64,000 nt of DNA from Dictyobacter aurantiacus (GTDB lineage: Bacteria > Chloroflexota > Ktedonobacteria > Ktedonobacterales > Ktedonobacteraceae). Positions within the stretch are counted from its first letter, which is position 1; every line of letters starts with the position of its first letter. Positions 8,742-19,135 of the stretch are shown in pieces. The stretch lies in contig NZ_BIFQ01000001.1 of NCBI RefSeq assembly GCF_003967515.1, positions 1,116,001 through 1,180,000 of the forward strand, read 5' to 3'. Both the position numbers and the translations under genes were made by a program. The notes beneath the pieces were generated by a model. The model searched no databases. It saw only the letters and a program-made list of their open reading frames with translations, and had not been told where the DNA came from.

Positions 8742-9338
8742 CTATACCTCAATTTCCTTCTCGCCGCGCACTTTCAAACCCTGTTTGGCAATCTTCTCAC
8801 GTAACTTTAGAATACCTTCGATCAATGCCTCTGGCCGAGGAGGACATCCAGGCACATACACATCTACTGGCACAATGGTGTCAACACCCTGAACGGTATA
8901 ATAGCTATCGTAGAATTCACCGCCAGAGTTGGCGCATTGCCCCATGCTCAGGACCCATTTTGGCTCGGGCATCTGCTCCCAGAGAAGACGAAGGCGCGGG
9001 CCCATCTTCACCGAAACAGTTCCAGCCACAATCATCAGGTCAGCCTGACGAGGGCTGGAGCGAAAGACTTCTGAGCCGAAGCGCGAAAGGTCATACTGAC
9101 CTGCAGAGGCCGAAGCCATCATTTCGATTGCGCAGCAGGCTAACCCATAGCCTAATGGCCATACCGATTTTGATCGTGCCCAGTTCTGTGCCCATTGCAA
9201 CATCTCAGCTACGGTCGTAAGCTGAACTGGCAGTTCCTGGTCTCCCGGGACATACTCATGGGGTCCGGCGGCCATCGATATTGGAATTGGTTTGCGACGA
9301 CCCACGGTCTTCCCATTCTCATTTATTTCGCTGCTCAT
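8742..9338 (-). CDS. nuoB: NuoB-like [4Fe-4S] (N2-type) subunit
   Basis: 198 residues, the family of complex I subunit B and the [NiFe]-hydrogenase small subunit. All four expected cluster ligands are present: tandem C68-C69 in [11 protein letters not shown]135 in MGQCANSGG and C165 in [10 protein letters not shown]. The [11 protein letters not shown] and [10 protein letters not shown] blocks are conserved. In complex I this subunit carries the terminal cluster at the quinone site with NuoD, but no NuoD, NuoC or membrane subunit lies in this window. It is the first gene of the operon; the ATG has AGGAG nine bases upstream. The partner large subunit may be encoded elsewhere or be absent. Confidence 0.9.
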   Translation of the reverse strand: MSSEINENGKTVGRRKPIPISMAAGPHEYVPGDQELPVQLTTVAEMLQWAQNWARSKSVWPLGYGLACCAIEMMASASAGQYDLSRFGSEVFRSSPRQADLMIVAGTVSVKMGPRLRLLWEQMPEPKWVLSMGQCANSGGEFYDSYYTVQGVDTIVPVDVYVPGCPPRPEALIEGILKLREKIAKQGLKVRGEKEIEV

Positions 9339-9725
9339 ATAAATTTACTCCTAGGCAATGGTTCAGCAGCACCTATTGCTTGGTTTGGATAGTTGTAGGA
9401 TTCTGTATAAAGACGGGGGCGATGTATATACACTCCATCTGCGACCTATTATAGCACGTTTCCCCCAGCCGTGCTATAAACACCCTTGCCGACAAGTCTC
9501 ACCGGCCCTCTTTGTACACCTGGCCTCTTGTCATACAACTAAACGCTTTGGTAAACTGTGGAGTATGACTTATTTTGAAGCGTTCCGCTGATTCTATCGC
9601 GACAGCGCGTCACTCTATAAGACGTGCGGCGCCGATACAATGGATACGCCCAGAACAAACCGGGCGCTTCAAAAGCTTCTATCAGTATCTGCCTTACAAC
9701 CTGTGTAATGTAGTAGAAAGAGATA
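9339..9725. promoter_or_regulatory. Divergent intergenic region with promoter and operator-like dyad
   Basis: 387 bp between the divergent nuoB-like operon and the Gfo/Idh gene. A perfect 9-bp inverted repeat, TATAGCACG at 9450-9458 and CGTGCTATA at 9470-9478, overlaps a TATAAT hexamer on the minus strand (9448-9453), about 110 bp before nuoB. No good -35 was seen at 17 bp, so activation or a repressor site is possible. No gene was seen in the rest of the region. Confidence 0.4.
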
Positions 9726-9731
9726 GTGAAG

Positions 9732-10805
9732 ATGGATCTGACATCTCTGAATGTCGCGATTGTCGGCTGCGGAAATATCGCCGGAGCCTATGCAAAGACG
9801 CTGAAACCTTATCCACAGATTAAGTTACTAGGTGCAACCGATATCGACCTGGCGCGAGCCGAAGCCTATGTCGCCGCCCATGGCGGCAAGGTCTATCCCT
9901 CCCTCGAAGCCATCCTGGAAGATCCGGAGGTGGACCTGGTAATTAATCTGACTATTCACCATGCGCATGCTGAAGTCATCACAAAATGTCTTAACGCAGG
10001 CAAGGATGTATACAGCGAGAAGCCACTGGCGCTAACATCGGAAGATGCGCTACGCCTGGTGAAGCTGGCCGAGGAAAAAGGTCGCCGCCTGAGCAGCGCG
10101 CCGATCACGATTATGGGCGAAGCCCAGCAAACCGCGTGGAAGGCCATTCGTGATGGACGTCTGGGTACGGTTCGACTGGCGTATGCCGAAGTCAACTGGG
10201 GCCGCATTGAATCCTGGCATCCCTCTCCAGGTCCTTTCTACGAAGTAGGGCCGCTCTTTGATGTGGGCGTGTATCCTCTAACCATCCTTACAACGATCTT
10301 TGGACCAGCACGCCATATTACGGCATTTGGCAAGGTACTCTATCCCGATCGTGTCACGAAAGAGGGGGTAGAATTTCATATTTCAACACCCGATTTCGCG
10401 GTGGCCGCCATCGAGTTTGAAAACGGAGAGGTCGCGCGTCTGACAACCAATTTCTATGTCGGCCATCACAGTAAGCAACGCGGTATCGAGTTTCACGGAG
10501 ACAAAGGCTCTCTCTACCTCAGCGATTGGCAAAACTTCCAGGCTGCGGTAGAATTCTCAGAATTCGGTGGCCACTATGAACCGGTACCATATGTAAAAGA
10601 GCCCTACCAGGGTACTGAGTGGAGTCGCGGCGTCGTAGACCTGGCCGAAGCGATTCAGCAGCACCGGCCACAACGTATTACCGGCGCGCAGGCGGCCCAC
10701 GTGGTCGATATCCTGTGTGGCATTCAGACATCGTTCCGCGAAGGGAAACCGGTCTCACTGACATCGAACTTCAAGCAGCCAGAGCCGATGGATTGGGCAC
10801 GCTAA
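9732..10805 (+). CDS. Gfo/Idh/MocA family oxidoreductase
   Basis: 357 residues from ATG 9732 (an in-frame GTG two codons earlier, 9726, is possible; a weak AAAGAG site suits the ATG). The N-terminal Rossmann fold carries GCGNIA, and the EKPLALT segment contains the family's conserved EKP Lys. The C-terminal half is the substrate-binding alpha/beta domain. Members oxidise or reduce sugars, inositols or related polyols with NAD(P). The substrate here is not predictable. It stands alone, with a hairpin after its stop, so it is probably monocistronic. Confidence 0.88.
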   Translation: MDLTSLNVAIVGCGNIAGAYAKTLKPYPQIKLLGATDIDLARAEAYVAAHGGKVYPSLEAILEDPEVDLVINLTIHHAHAEVITKCLNAGKDVYSEKPLALTSEDALRLVKLAEEKGRRLSSAPITIMGEAQQTAWKAIRDGRLGTVRLAYAEVNWGRIESWHPSPGPFYEVGPLFDVGVYPLTILTTIFGPARHITAFGKVLYPDRVTKEGVEFHISTPDFAVAAIEFENGEVARLTTNFYVGHHSKQRGIEFHGDKGSLYLSDWQNFQAAVEFSEFGGHYEPVPYVKEPYQGTEWSRGVVDLAEAIQQHRPQRITGAQAAHVVDILCGIQTSFREGKPVSLTSNFKQPEPMDWAR

Positions 10806-10832
10806 CTTAATATCGTCTATACAATCCTTGCT

Positions 10833-10869
10833 TCCCTGCCAGAAAGAACGTCGCTCCTTCTGGCAGGGA
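10833..10869 (+). terminator. Stem-loop between the Gfo/Idh gene and leuB
   Basis: A perfect 12-bp stem (TCCCTGCCAGAA / TTCTGGCAGGGA) with a 13-nt loop, 28 bp after the stop. There is no T run, so it may be a weak terminator or an mRNA-stability element. Confidence 0.5.
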
Positions 10870-10909
10870 TTGCATTATCGATCCTAAACTATAAGAAAGG
10901 CGAGCCAGT

Positions 10910-12028
10910 ATGGGAAACTACACAATTGCCGTTTTACCCGGCGATGGGATCGGGCCCGAGGTTACCGATGAAGCTATTCGTGTCCTGGACGCGGTAGCCA
11001 GTCGCTTCGGACATAGCTTTACCTATCAGAAGCGTCTGGTAGGAGTTGCCGCAATCGAGGCCGAAGGAGATGCTATCTCCGATGCCTCACTGCAAGTTTG
11101 CCAGCAGAGTGATGCCATTTTATTTGGTGCCGTAGGCGGTCTCCCTAGCTACGATGGAAGCCACAAGGTAAAGCCAGAACAGGCCTTATTTAAGCTGCGT
11201 AAGGGGCTCCAGTTCTTCGCTAATCTACGCCCCGTAAAGCCGCTCAACAGCTTACTCAGCGCATCCCCTATCAAGTCGGAGGTACTGCGCGGCACCGACC
11301 TGGTAGTCGTACGCGAACTAACGGGCGGACTCTACTACGGTCACCTTGAGCCACCCGTGCCGGGAAAACCAAGCGAGATCCGTCAAACACAACAGGGAAA
11401 AAGTGCCATCGACACGCTACTCTACAGCGAGGCAGAGATCGAGCGCATCCTGCGCGTCGCCTTCGAAGCCGCTCGCGACCGCAAGAAAAAAGTTACCTCC
11501 GTTGACAAGGCCAACGTGCTCAGTTCCTCCGTCCTCTGGCGCCAGGTTGCCAATCGAGTGGCAGCTGATTATCCCGACGTCACCTTTGAACATATGCTGG
11601 TCGACGCCTGCGCCATGCACCTGATCCGCAAACCCACTAACTTTGATGTCATCGTCACTGAAAACCTCTTTGGCGATATCCTCACCGATGAGGCCTCCAT
11701 GCTCGCGGGCTCCATGGGCATGCTTCCATCCGCCAGCCTCGGGACGCGCGAGACAGCTCACGGGCGTCTTGGACTCTACGAACCGATCCACGGTTCCGCG
11801 CCAGATATCGCTGGACAGGGTAAAGCTAACCCGATCGCGGCCATCCTTTCGGCGGCCATGCTTCTGCAATATTCGCTGGGCTTGAAAAGCGAGGCGACCG
11901 CGATCGCAACGGCGGTTGAACAGGTCATACAGGCAGGCTATCGCACCGAGGATCTGAGTGAAGAAGGAACAGAAGTGCTTAAGACACAGGAGATGGGACA
12001 AAAAATCGCGGCCGCCCTGGCCCAATAA
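10910..12028 (+). CDS. leuB: 3-isopropylmalate dehydrogenase
   Basis: 372 residues, normal length for LeuB, which oxidatively decarboxylates 3-isopropylmalate with NAD+ in leucine biosynthesis. Seen: the N-terminal [11 protein letters not shown] motif, a substrate-binding [10 protein letters not shown] block, KANVL, the Mg-binding [15 protein letters not shown] block and the NAD-binding [15 protein letters not shown] motif. ATG 10910 is preceded by a purine-rich AAGAAAGGCGAG. It stands apart from other leu genes and ends 29 bp before a convergent small gene. Confidence 0.97.
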   Translation: MGNYTIAVLPGDGIGPEVTDEAIRVLDAVASRFGHSFTYQKRLVGVAAIEAEGDAISDASLQVCQQSDAILFGAVGGLPSYDGSHKVKPEQALFKLRKGLQFFANLRPVKPLNSLLSASPIKSEVLRGTDLVVVRELTGGLYYGHLEPPVPGKPSEIRQTQQGKSAIDTLLYSEAEIERILRVAFEAARDRKKKVTSVDKANVLSSSVLWRQVANRVAADYPDVTFEHMLVDACAMHLIRKPTNFDVIVTENLFGDILTDEASMLAGSMGMLPSASLGTRETAHGRLGLYEPIHGSAPDIAGQGKANPIAAILSAAMLLQYSLGLKSEATAIATAVEQVIQAGYRTEDLSEEGTEVLKTQEMGQKIAAALAQ

Positions 12029-12057
12029 ATCGGGACAGCACAGCCGCGCAGAAAAGA

Positions 12058-12300
12058 CTAGCCCATCCTAGGTTTTGGACAATGGCCCAGGGCTTTTAGC
12101 TTTTCCCGGGTCATTGCCACTTTTTGGAGCAGTTCTTCAGGAGAGCTCTCGCCACCCTCACCTGGAACGCTCACGGGCGCTGCGGCCTCACCTTCCGCCT
12201 GCGTCTGTCCTGGCTCCAACTGCGACTCTAGTTGGGCCAGTTCATACTCAAGCAGTTGACGCTGAATATACCAGCGGGTAACCGATCTCTCAACGCCCAT
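12058..12300 (-). CDS. Small coiled-coil protein at the end of the chemosensory operon
   Basis: 80 residues, 21 bp after cheA on the same strand. Two short helical charged stretches (YIQRQLLEYELAQLESQLE and SPEELLQKVAMTREKLKALG) flank a Gly/Glu/Ala-rich linker. No family recognised. Position suggests a small CheA- or receptor-associated protein, but this rests on context only. The ribosome site is weak. Confidence 0.6.
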   Translation of the reverse strand: MGVERSVTRWYIQRQLLEYELAQLESQLEPGQTQAEGEAAAPVSVPGEGGESSPEELLQKVAMTREKLKALGHCPKPRMG

Positions 12301-12321
12301 AGTTATCTTTATCCTCTCTCA

Positions 12322-15300
12322 TTAACGAGCAATGGCGCCATAAACCAATGAGTTAATGGTATTCAGCAACTCCTCATCCTGGTATGGTTTGACGACATAC
12401 GCGCTCGCGCCCAGAGACATAGCACGCTGCTGGTGCTTGGCGGCCGCGCGAGAGGTTAGCACCACCAGCGGCAAGGTACGATACTGTTCCTGCGCTCGAA
12501 CCGTTGATATCAACTCATAACCGTCCATACGCGGCATCTCGATATCGAGTAGTACGGCGGCCGGAGTCTCAAGCGAGATCATCTCAAGGGCCTCAACACC
12601 ATCGCGAGCCATCTGCACCGTCCAACCATGCTGCTTGAGCATGTTACTGACGACGCGCCGCACGCTTGGACTATCATCCACCACCAGAATGTGCTTGCCA
12701 CGTTCAGGAGTGGGTGCCGCGGCCGCGGGTCGTGGCGGCAGGTTTTGCTGCTTATTCGACACGTCGACGCGCTGCTTCACCTGTCCCGCAGGAGCCGAAG
12801 AATCGCGTCTGGGCAACGGTGTATTGATCTTCGCAGAGAGCAAAGAGTTCAGTTCCAGGACCAGGACCACATGTCCATTACCAAGCACCGTACCACCAGC
12901 GATGCCGTGAACCTCTCGCAGATGCGGTCCCAGGTTCTTCATCACAATATCAAATTTGCCGCGAATCTCATCGATCACCAGCGCGACACGATGGCCGCCG
13001 GCATTCACCAGCAAGAGCTGAGCCTTGTCGTCTATCGTGCCAGGACCTGGCAGTGACAGATACTGAGCCAGCATATGCAATGGATAGAGATCATTGCGTA
13101 CAGAGACGGCTGGCTGACCACCAGAATTCACGCGCTTAAAATTATCAAGCCGTCCAATAGATTCGACGTGGACCGTTGGGATTGCAAACTGTTGTCCAGC
13201 AACGCGAACCATCATGGCGCTCTGAATCGCCAGGCTGGTCGGGAAGGTCATGGTAAAGGCTGTGCCCAGGCCGGGAGCAGTCTCTACCACCAGCGTACCA
13301 CGTAGCCGTGAAACGCTGTCGCGCACTACGTCCAGACCAACGCCACGTCCACTCTCTTCGCTCAAAACTTCCGCGGTAGAAAAACCGGGACGGAAGATCA
13401 GGGCGACCACATCGTCCTCACTGATCTGCTGATCCGGTCGAATCAGACCACGCGCGATCGCCGTCTGGCGCACATGATCACGATCAAGACCATTGCCATC
13501 ATCACGCACGGTAATCATAATCTGATTACCTTCATACGACGCCGATAGCTTGATCTGTCCCGTGGGAGACTTGCCACGCTGAATACGCACATCCGGAGTC
13601 TCGATAGCATGGTTTACCGCGTTACGCACCAGGTGCAGCAATGGACCAGCAATCTCTTCGTACACTGTACGATCAACCTCAGTCGTTTCGCCTTCCAGCA
13701 CAAAGTCGATCTCCTTACCCTGTTTGAGCGCGACCGCGCGGGCGGCGCGATAGAGGCGAGGAGCCATGGTGGACAGCGGCACCAGCCGCACCTTCATCAG
13801 GCGATCCTGGAACGTCGTATTCAGGCGATTCTCACGAGCGAACACACCTTCACATTCACGGATAATGGTATCCATTTCTGAGCTCAGTGTTGCCATATCC
13901 GAGATACCTTCATTCAAACCACGCGCCAGTTGATGGAACTCCGTGTAGCGGTCGAGCTCCAGTTCATCGAATTCGGACAGATAATCCTGTGCGCCAGCGG
14001 CATTGCCGCCCTGACTGTTCTGATTTTTTGGAACAGGCAAGCCAACCGCCGTACCGGGTCCGAGCAGGAGATTGGAATTAACACGCCCAATGCTCTGGTC
14101 ACCTTCACCTGGCATCACCTGTACAGATCGACCGCTGGGCAAGGTAGCCGCTTCAAAACGACTATCCAATTTCTGGCCCACATCGTTCAGGCGGTTACTA
14201 CTGACAGCCACATCCGATACCAGGCGAACCAGGCGTTGGATGCGTTCTTCGAGCACACTACGGTTAACCAGCATCTCACCAAAGAGGTTGACCAGTTCAT
14301 CCAGCTTTTGCAGGCGCACACGCACGCTCAAATCACCACGGGCGCGCGGGGTCAGTCCATCAGTGGTTTGCTGCTCTCCGCCAGCCACCACGTTGGAGGA
14401 CTGAGGAACATCGTTACTATTGTCATCATCGTCCAGATCTTCTTCTATCATCTGGACCGAAGAGCTACGTTCACCCAGTAGCTCCACGTAACGCTTATGC
14501 AGTTCACGAACCTTGATATCCGCAATCGCAGAATCATTAGCGGTAATCAACAGTTCCAGGGCTTCAGCAGTATCTAGAATCAAGCTGACGACCGTGGGGG
14601 AAATCCCCATCGTGCCTTCCATAATCAGGTCCAGCAGATCCTCAGAAACATGGCTTAGATCGGCGATTGTTTTAAAGCCCATCATACCTGCGGCCCCTTT
14701 AAGCGTATGGGTCGCGCGGCGAATACCTTGAATGAGATCGCGATTCGAGGGATTCTTTTCAAGGGCAGCCACGTGCATACCAATAGCCTGGAGATGCTCT
14801 TCAGCCTCTAAGCGGAAAATTTCCGCCGCCTCTTCACCAAAGTCATTGGTGCTAAAAGAACTGGCCGTGGTAGTTTTGCCGGTTGATTCAGTCACAGGCA
14901 TAGATACAACAGGAGATTTAGGCACTGGCAGCGATTCGGGTCCAGCCGGAGCCACATCGGACGGCGGAATGGTTGTCTTTAAGCGGTGCGTATCGTTCTC
15001 AGCATCGGCGAGATTGCCAGATCCCGTCAGGCGTGTAGCCAGCGGCAGGGCGTCATCTCCACCGGTACGCATGATCTGATTCAGGAACTCCTGGCGCACC
15101 TGAATTTCGATCTCACTCCGCAGGCGAGCTTCAAGGTCTCGCACTGACTCGGCATTTGTATCAGTCGCGCCCAACGCGCGCTCTTGCAAGCGCTGCATCT
15201 CCGCGTACTCTTCCCGCACTTCGCTCCTGATCTGTTGTTCTAGCTCGGCCCGTTCACGCGCGGAGATAGAGGCCTGAGCCTCGTATTCGCGACGCATCTC

Positions 15301-16920
15301 CTCCCGCAACTGTGCTTCAATTTCGGCCCGCATGGCTGCAGGATTACCCTGGCGCTCAAACGTCACACGCTCGCGCAACGCATTCGCATCCTGATCCAGC
15401 TGGACATTCCAGGGACTCCAACCATTCTCCTGCGCTGATTGCCGGGGACCATTCAACTGTTCAAAGGCCGCGCCGCAGGATTGAATAGACGCGTGCAATT
15501 GCTGAAGGGTCGAGGAAACCTGCTCATTTGAGAGCTCGACGCCACTGGTAATCTCTTGCATAAGATCCAGGACCTTTTTCAGTTTGGAGTTTGCCACCCA
15601 CATAACTGAAAGAGGCAGATAGCGTCGAACCTGCTCAGGACTATTGCGCAGATTCAGGCCCATAGCCTTGCCAGCCCATTCTTCCATACGATCGAGCGCA
15701 TCTTTTGAGCCATTTAAGAAGCCCTTAAATTCACTGCGCTGTTCCTCGATCACACCCATGGCATCACGCAGTTGATACACGGCGCTCCTTAACGAGGCCG
15801 CCTGGTCCTCCAGGGTTTGTGCCTCCTGCTGCATATCCTCATATACAGCGGGGACATTTTGCCCCTGGCTCTGGTCATATACAGACGGCGCATTTTGCTC
15901 CTGACCGTATAAAGCCGGCGCATTATGTTTCTGATCCTGGCCATTTCCATCCGGCATCAGATGAGCGATGGATTGTGGATCAATATGAACCGGTGCGTTG
16001 CTCGGCTGAGCGGAAGCGACGGGCGGCATCAGCCACTGATCATCCCAGAGGGGCTGATTGGTGGGCTGAACCGGTTCTGGCTCAGCGGGTGGAGGAGCAA
16101 CCGGTTCCGGCTCAGGTCGACGGCGGGTCGAGGCCATCAAAGCCTCAAAAGCGCTGGTTGGCGTTGGATCCTGAAAAATACTGAAGTCGGACGGTGGCAA
16201 TACAGGCGGATTGATCACATCTGGCTGCGTAGGGGTTGCAGGGATAGATGACATAGAAGAGGTGTTATCAAACCGCGTCTCCAGTTCTGGCTCCTCAGGC
16301 CAGCCAATATCTTCACCGGATGACACAGGCTGGGTGCGGAAAGATGCCAGCACCTCATCAAATGATGGCATCGACGAAGGTAATGGAGACTGCGGTGAAG
16401 GCAACTCAAAAGCTGGGATAGGCGAAAGAGAGGCAGACGAAGTAGCAGTTGGAGCTGCATACGTCGATTGCACCTCGTTGCCACCCGCTGCCGGTGAAGC
16501 AGCCGCAGCATCTACTTGAGCACGATAGCGAGCGTAGTCGGCATCATCCTCCGCAATCACAGCTTCTTCGTCAATGCCACCGCGGATACCCTCCAGCAGC
16601 TGACGCAGGCGGCCCAGGGAACGCTCCAGCAATCCACGTGAGAGATCATCTAGCGTAATCAGGCCATCTAATGCATCACCCAGGATGTCCTCCATGCCAT
16701 GGGCTACATGAGCCAGGCCAGGAAAGTCCATCATGGAAGCGGAACCGCCAATGGTGTGAGTGCGGCGGTAAGTTTCTTCGAGGGCATCCATGTCGCCAGG
16801 TGACTGTGCCAGTCGCCCGAGATTCGTCTCGATTTCTGGCAAATAGCTATTCACCTCTTCGATAAACGAGTCGAGGACGGATAGTTTATCAAATGTATTC
16901 GACATGTTGCGCGTACTCAC
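12322..16920 (-). CDS. cheA: Hybrid CheA-type histidine kinase with two HPt modules and a receiver
   Basis: 1,532 residues from GTG 16920 (ATG 16905 is a credible alternative five codons in). Order: HPt1 with the phospho-acceptor H55 in THTIGGSA; a long Pro/Gln/Glu-rich and coiled-coil linker (~120-640); HPt2 with H738 in THTLKGAAGMM; dimerisation and HATPase (HLVRNAVNHAIE near 1090, DDGNGLD); a CheW-like domain (~1230-1370); and a C-terminal receiver (ILVVDDSPSVRR near 1410, with LLDIEMPRMDGYE). The build matches ChpA/PilL kinases that control type IV pili or surface behaviour. It autophosphorylates His and passes phosphate to its own receiver and the two upstream response regulators. Two hairpins separate it from the receptor gene. 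Confidence 0.93.
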   Translation of the reverse strand: MSTRNMSNTFDKLSVLDSFIEEVNSYLPEIETNLGRLAQSPGDMDALEETYRRTHTIGGSASMMDFPGLAHVAHGMEDILGDALDGLITLDDLSRGLLERSLGRLRQLLEGIRGGIDEEAVIAEDDADYARYRAQVDAAAASPAAGGNEVQSTYAAPTATSSASLSPIPAFELPSPQSPLPSSMPSFDEVLASFRTQPVSSGEDIGWPEEPELETRFDNTSSMSSIPATPTQPDVINPPVLPPSDFSIFQDPTPTSAFEALMASTRRRPEPEPVAPPPAEPEPVQPTNQPLWDDQWLMPPVASAQPSNAPVHIDPQSIAHLMPDGNGQDQKHNAPALYGQEQNAPSVYDQSQGQNVPAVYEDMQQEAQTLEDQAASLRSAVYQLRDAMGVIEEQRSEFKGFLNGSKDALDRMEEWAGKAMGLNLRNSPEQVRRYLPLSVMWVANSKLKKVLDLMQEITSGVELSNEQVSSTLQQLHASIQSCGAAFEQLNGPRQSAQENGWSPWNVQLDQDANALRERVTFERQGNPAAMRAEIEAQLREEMRREYEAQASISARERAELEQQIRSEVREEYAEMQRLQERALGATDTNAESVRDLEARLRSEIEIQVRQEFLNQIMRTGGDDALPLATRLTGSGNLADAENDTHRLKTTIPPSDVAPAGPESLPVPKSPVVSMPVTESTGKTTTASSFSTNDFGEEAAEIFRLEAEEHLQAIGMHVAALEKNPSNRDLIQGIRRATHTLKGAAGMMGFKTIADLSHVSEDLLDLIMEGTMGISPTVVSLILDTAEALELLITANDSAIADIKVRELHKRYVELLGERSSSVQMIEEDLDDDDNSNDVPQSSNVVAGGEQQTTDGLTPRARGDLSVRVRLQKLDELVNLFGEMLVNRSVLEERIQRLVRLVSDVAVSSNRLNDVGQKLDSRFEAATLPSGRSVQVMPGEGDQSIGRVNSNLLLGPGTAVGLPVPKNQNSQGGNAAGAQDYLSEFDELELDRYTEFHQLARGLNEGISDMATLSSEMDTIIRECEGVFARENRLNTTFQDRLMKVRLVPLSTMAPRLYRAARAVALKQGKEIDFVLEGETTEVDRTVYEEIAGPLLHLVRNAVNHAIETPDVRIQRGKSPTGQIKLSASYEGNQIMITVRDDGNGLDRDHVRQTAIARGLIRPDQQISEDDVVALIFRPGFSTAEVLSEESGRGVGLDVVRDSVSRLRGTLVVETAPGLGTAFTMTFPTSLAIQSAMMVRVAGQQFAIPTVHVESIGRLDNFKRVNSGGQPAVSVRNDLYPLHMLAQYLSLPGPGTIDDKAQLLLVNAGGHRVALVIDEIRGKFDIVMKNLGPHLREVHGIAGGTVLGNGHVVLVLELNSLLSAKINTPLPRRDSSAPAGQVKQRVDVSNKQQNLPPRPAAAAPTPERGKHILVVDDSPSVRRVVSNMLKQHGWTVQMARDGVEALEMISLETPAAVLLDIEMPRMDGYELISTVRAQEQYRTLPLVVLTSRAAAKHQQRAMSLGASAYVVKPYQDEELLNTINSLVYGAIAR

Positions 16921-16931
16921 TTAACTATTCT

Positions 16932-17052
16932 GGTGTTATCTTTCTCAATCCCGCCGTGCAAATACAATAGGTAGGGATGTATACGAGAAAGATAACACCT
17001 CACTTCTATAAGCCTGCTCTCACTTTTTCGCTCACACGATAGCAGGCTTATA
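16932..17052 (-). other. Two stem-loops between receptor gene and cheA
   Basis: Hairpin 1: a perfect 15-bp inverted repeat, 16932-16946 with 16985-16999 (loop 38). Hairpin 2: a perfect 12-bp repeat, 17007-17018 with 17041-17052 (loop 22), beginning 8 bp past the receptor stop. Neither has a T run, so mRNA processing, attenuation or stability control is more likely than simple termination. Confidence 0.6.
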
Positions 17053-17059
17053 TGAACAA

Positions 17060-19060
17060 TTACTGATTCTGGTCGTGAATGCCACTTTGCCAGCGTGGGC
17101 GTGGATTATTCACCTGACCAGGCTGCTGTTGCAGTTGCTGGAATGGTGGCGGAAGCAATCCAGAATTAGGTGCCTGCTGCGCAAAGCCGGGATTCCCATT
17201 AGTCTGATTGCCATACTGCGGCATGCCAAAGCCTTGGTCCATTCCCTGCTGCTGGCTATCAAAATCGCCCAGATTGCCAAAATCGAACTGATTTCCACCA
17301 AAGAACTGCTGGTTGTTATTGACGCCAAATCCACCAGATGCAGGAACCTGTTGCGGCATGCCTGCCGGCGAAAACGCAGCAGGATTGCCAAAGTTTGGCT
17401 GCTGCCCAAAGTCTGGTTGCTGACCGAAATCCGGCTGCCCAAAGTCTGGCTGCCCATTGGCCGCAAATTGCCCTGAACGGCTGCCCAATGAGACCAATGA
17501 ACCTGTGTTACCGGGTTCAGGAAGTGGTGGGAAGTTGCCCGAGAAATTCTGACTCCAACCGCTATCGGACCCGCTACCCAGCATAGCTCCAAAGGGTTGC
17601 TCACTACGCTCAGCAGGCGACTCAGTTACAGACGTCGCCATATTAGAGAACGAGCCAAGCATGTCATTTGTACGATCAGGCAGGCGGAAAGTTGAAACTG
17701 AAGCACGCAACTGCTCAGAAAGTTCAGCCAGGTAACTTACGCTCACCGCCGCTTCCTGCGTACCAGCGTCGGTCTGGCGGGTGATTTCAGAGATACGGCC
17801 CATGGCTACGGCCACCGCTTCAGAGACCGAGGTCTGTTCATTCGCGGCACGAGCAATATTTTCAATCATTTGAGCTTGTCGTTCTACTGCGCTGTAAATA
17901 GAGTTCAGCGAACGACCAGCATCATCGGCCAGCTGCGATCCTTTGACCACTTCCTGGGTGCTATCTTCCATAGCGACCACAGCTTCGTATGTATCACCCT
18001 GAATACTCTTGACCAGCGTCGCGATACGTTTGGTCGACTCGGTCGAACGTTCTGCCAGCAGGCGGATTTCGTCGGCAACAACGGCGAATCCACGACCGTG
18101 CTCACCCGCCATAGCGGACTGAATGGCCGCGTTCAACGCCAGCAAGTTCGTCTGATCGGCGATATCTTCGATGATACGTACGATTTCACCAATTTCGTTT
18201 GAACGCTCACCGAGGCGCTTAATCTTTTTCGAGGTCTCCTGCACATTCTCACGAATGAGCATCATACCCTCAATCGTCTGGCGTACAGCTTGCTGACCAT
18301 TGGTAGCGCTACGCAACGCCTCTTGCGCTACGTCCACACTTAGCTGGGCGTTACGCGCCACATTTTGAATAAAGACAGCCAGCGCTTCCACAGCCTCGGT
18401 CGTCTGGGCGATCTGTTTCACCTGTGTCTCAGAGGCCTGCGCCAGTTCAGCCGAGCGATCCAGAATACGGCGGGTCGCGTTAGTAACCTGTACAGCGGTT
18501 GACTGTACGCGGCCCACAACCTTTGCCAGCTCTTCAATCATATAGTTAAATGAGTCAGCCAGCACACCCAGGGTATCCGGGGTTACTTCCGCCTGGACGC
18601 GCAGGTCGCCATCACCGACCGCGCTTACCTCTTGCAGCAGCTTCTCAATCTGCGCCTGCAGGGCAGCCGCATCGTTGCCAGAGCCTCCCATCGAAATGCT
18701 GGGGGTTGACCCCTGGTTATCCAGGATAGCATTTAAGGAGCTCGCCAGCTGCGCCAGTTCGCTGTCACCATTCACAGTCGCACGCACCGAGCGATCGCCA
18801 CTCATGAAATCGCGGCAGATCTCGGCCAGGCCCAACAAACGGCTCTTCACGCTATTTTGTAGATAAATACTTGAACCAATACCAATAATAAGGGCAGCCA
18901 CGGCACCAATGATAGCGATAAGACCGACCGTTGGGTTAGAACTAAAAGACAAAAAAGCAATAACAATAAACAATATAAAAGGAACAACGAAGGAGCCAAG
19001 TAACCCTATGGTAAAAGGGGCACTCAGCGCCGAACCACTTTTATTTTGATCAGGATTCAT
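17060..19060 (-). CDS. PilJ-like methyl-accepting receptor without an extracellular domain
   Basis: 666 residues from ATG 19060, chosen because GGAGGT sits exactly seven bases upstream; the earlier in-frame ATG at 19075 lies inside that site. Two membrane segments (~17-39 and ~44-66) are separated by only a few residues, so there is no periplasmic sensor. HAMP-like repeats follow, then the signalling hairpin with the conserved tip ([18 protein letters not shown]). The last ~170 residues are Gln/Asn/Gly/Phe-rich with short FGQPDFGQ repeats, probably disordered. It signals through CheW to CheA; input may come from the membrane or a cytoplasmic partner. Confidence 0.92.
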   Translation of the reverse strand: MNPDQNKSGSALSAPFTIGLLGSFVVPFILFIVIAFLSFSSNPTVGLIAIIGAVAALIIGIGSSIYLQNSVKSRLLGLAEICRDFMSGDRSVRATVNGDSELAQLASSLNAILDNQGSTPSISMGGSGNDAAALQAQIEKLLQEVSAVGDGDLRVQAEVTPDTLGVLADSFNYMIEELAKVVGRVQSTAVQVTNATRRILDRSAELAQASETQVKQIAQTTEAVEALAVFIQNVARNAQLSVDVAQEALRSATNGQQAVRQTIEGMMLIRENVQETSKKIKRLGERSNEIGEIVRIIEDIADQTNLLALNAAIQSAMAGEHGRGFAVVADEIRLLAERSTESTKRIATLVKSIQGDTYEAVVAMEDSTQEVVKGSQLADDAGRSLNSIYSAVERQAQMIENIARAANEQTSVSEAVAVAMGRISEITRQTDAGTQEAAVSVSYLAELSEQLRASVSTFRLPDRTNDMLGSFSNMATSVTESPAERSEQPFGAMLGSGSDSGWSQNFSGNFPPLPEPGNTGSLVSLGSRSGQFAANGQPDFGQPDFGQQPDFGQQPNFGNPAAFSPAGMPQQVPASGGFGVNNNQQFFGGNQFDFGNLGDFDSQQQGMDQGFGMPQYGNQTNGNPGFAQQAPNSGLLPPPFQQLQQQPGQVNNPRPRWQSGIHDQNQ

Positions 19061-19135
19061 CCGCCAGACCTCCATTGATAAAAATATATCTATCTCAATT
19101 CAGGTAGCCTACAACAGGCCCCCGCACTATTATCA

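Noticed and set aside
19073..19075. Upstream ATG as start of the receptor gene
   Set aside because: It lies within the GGAGGT ribosome site that is ideally spaced for the ATG at 19060.
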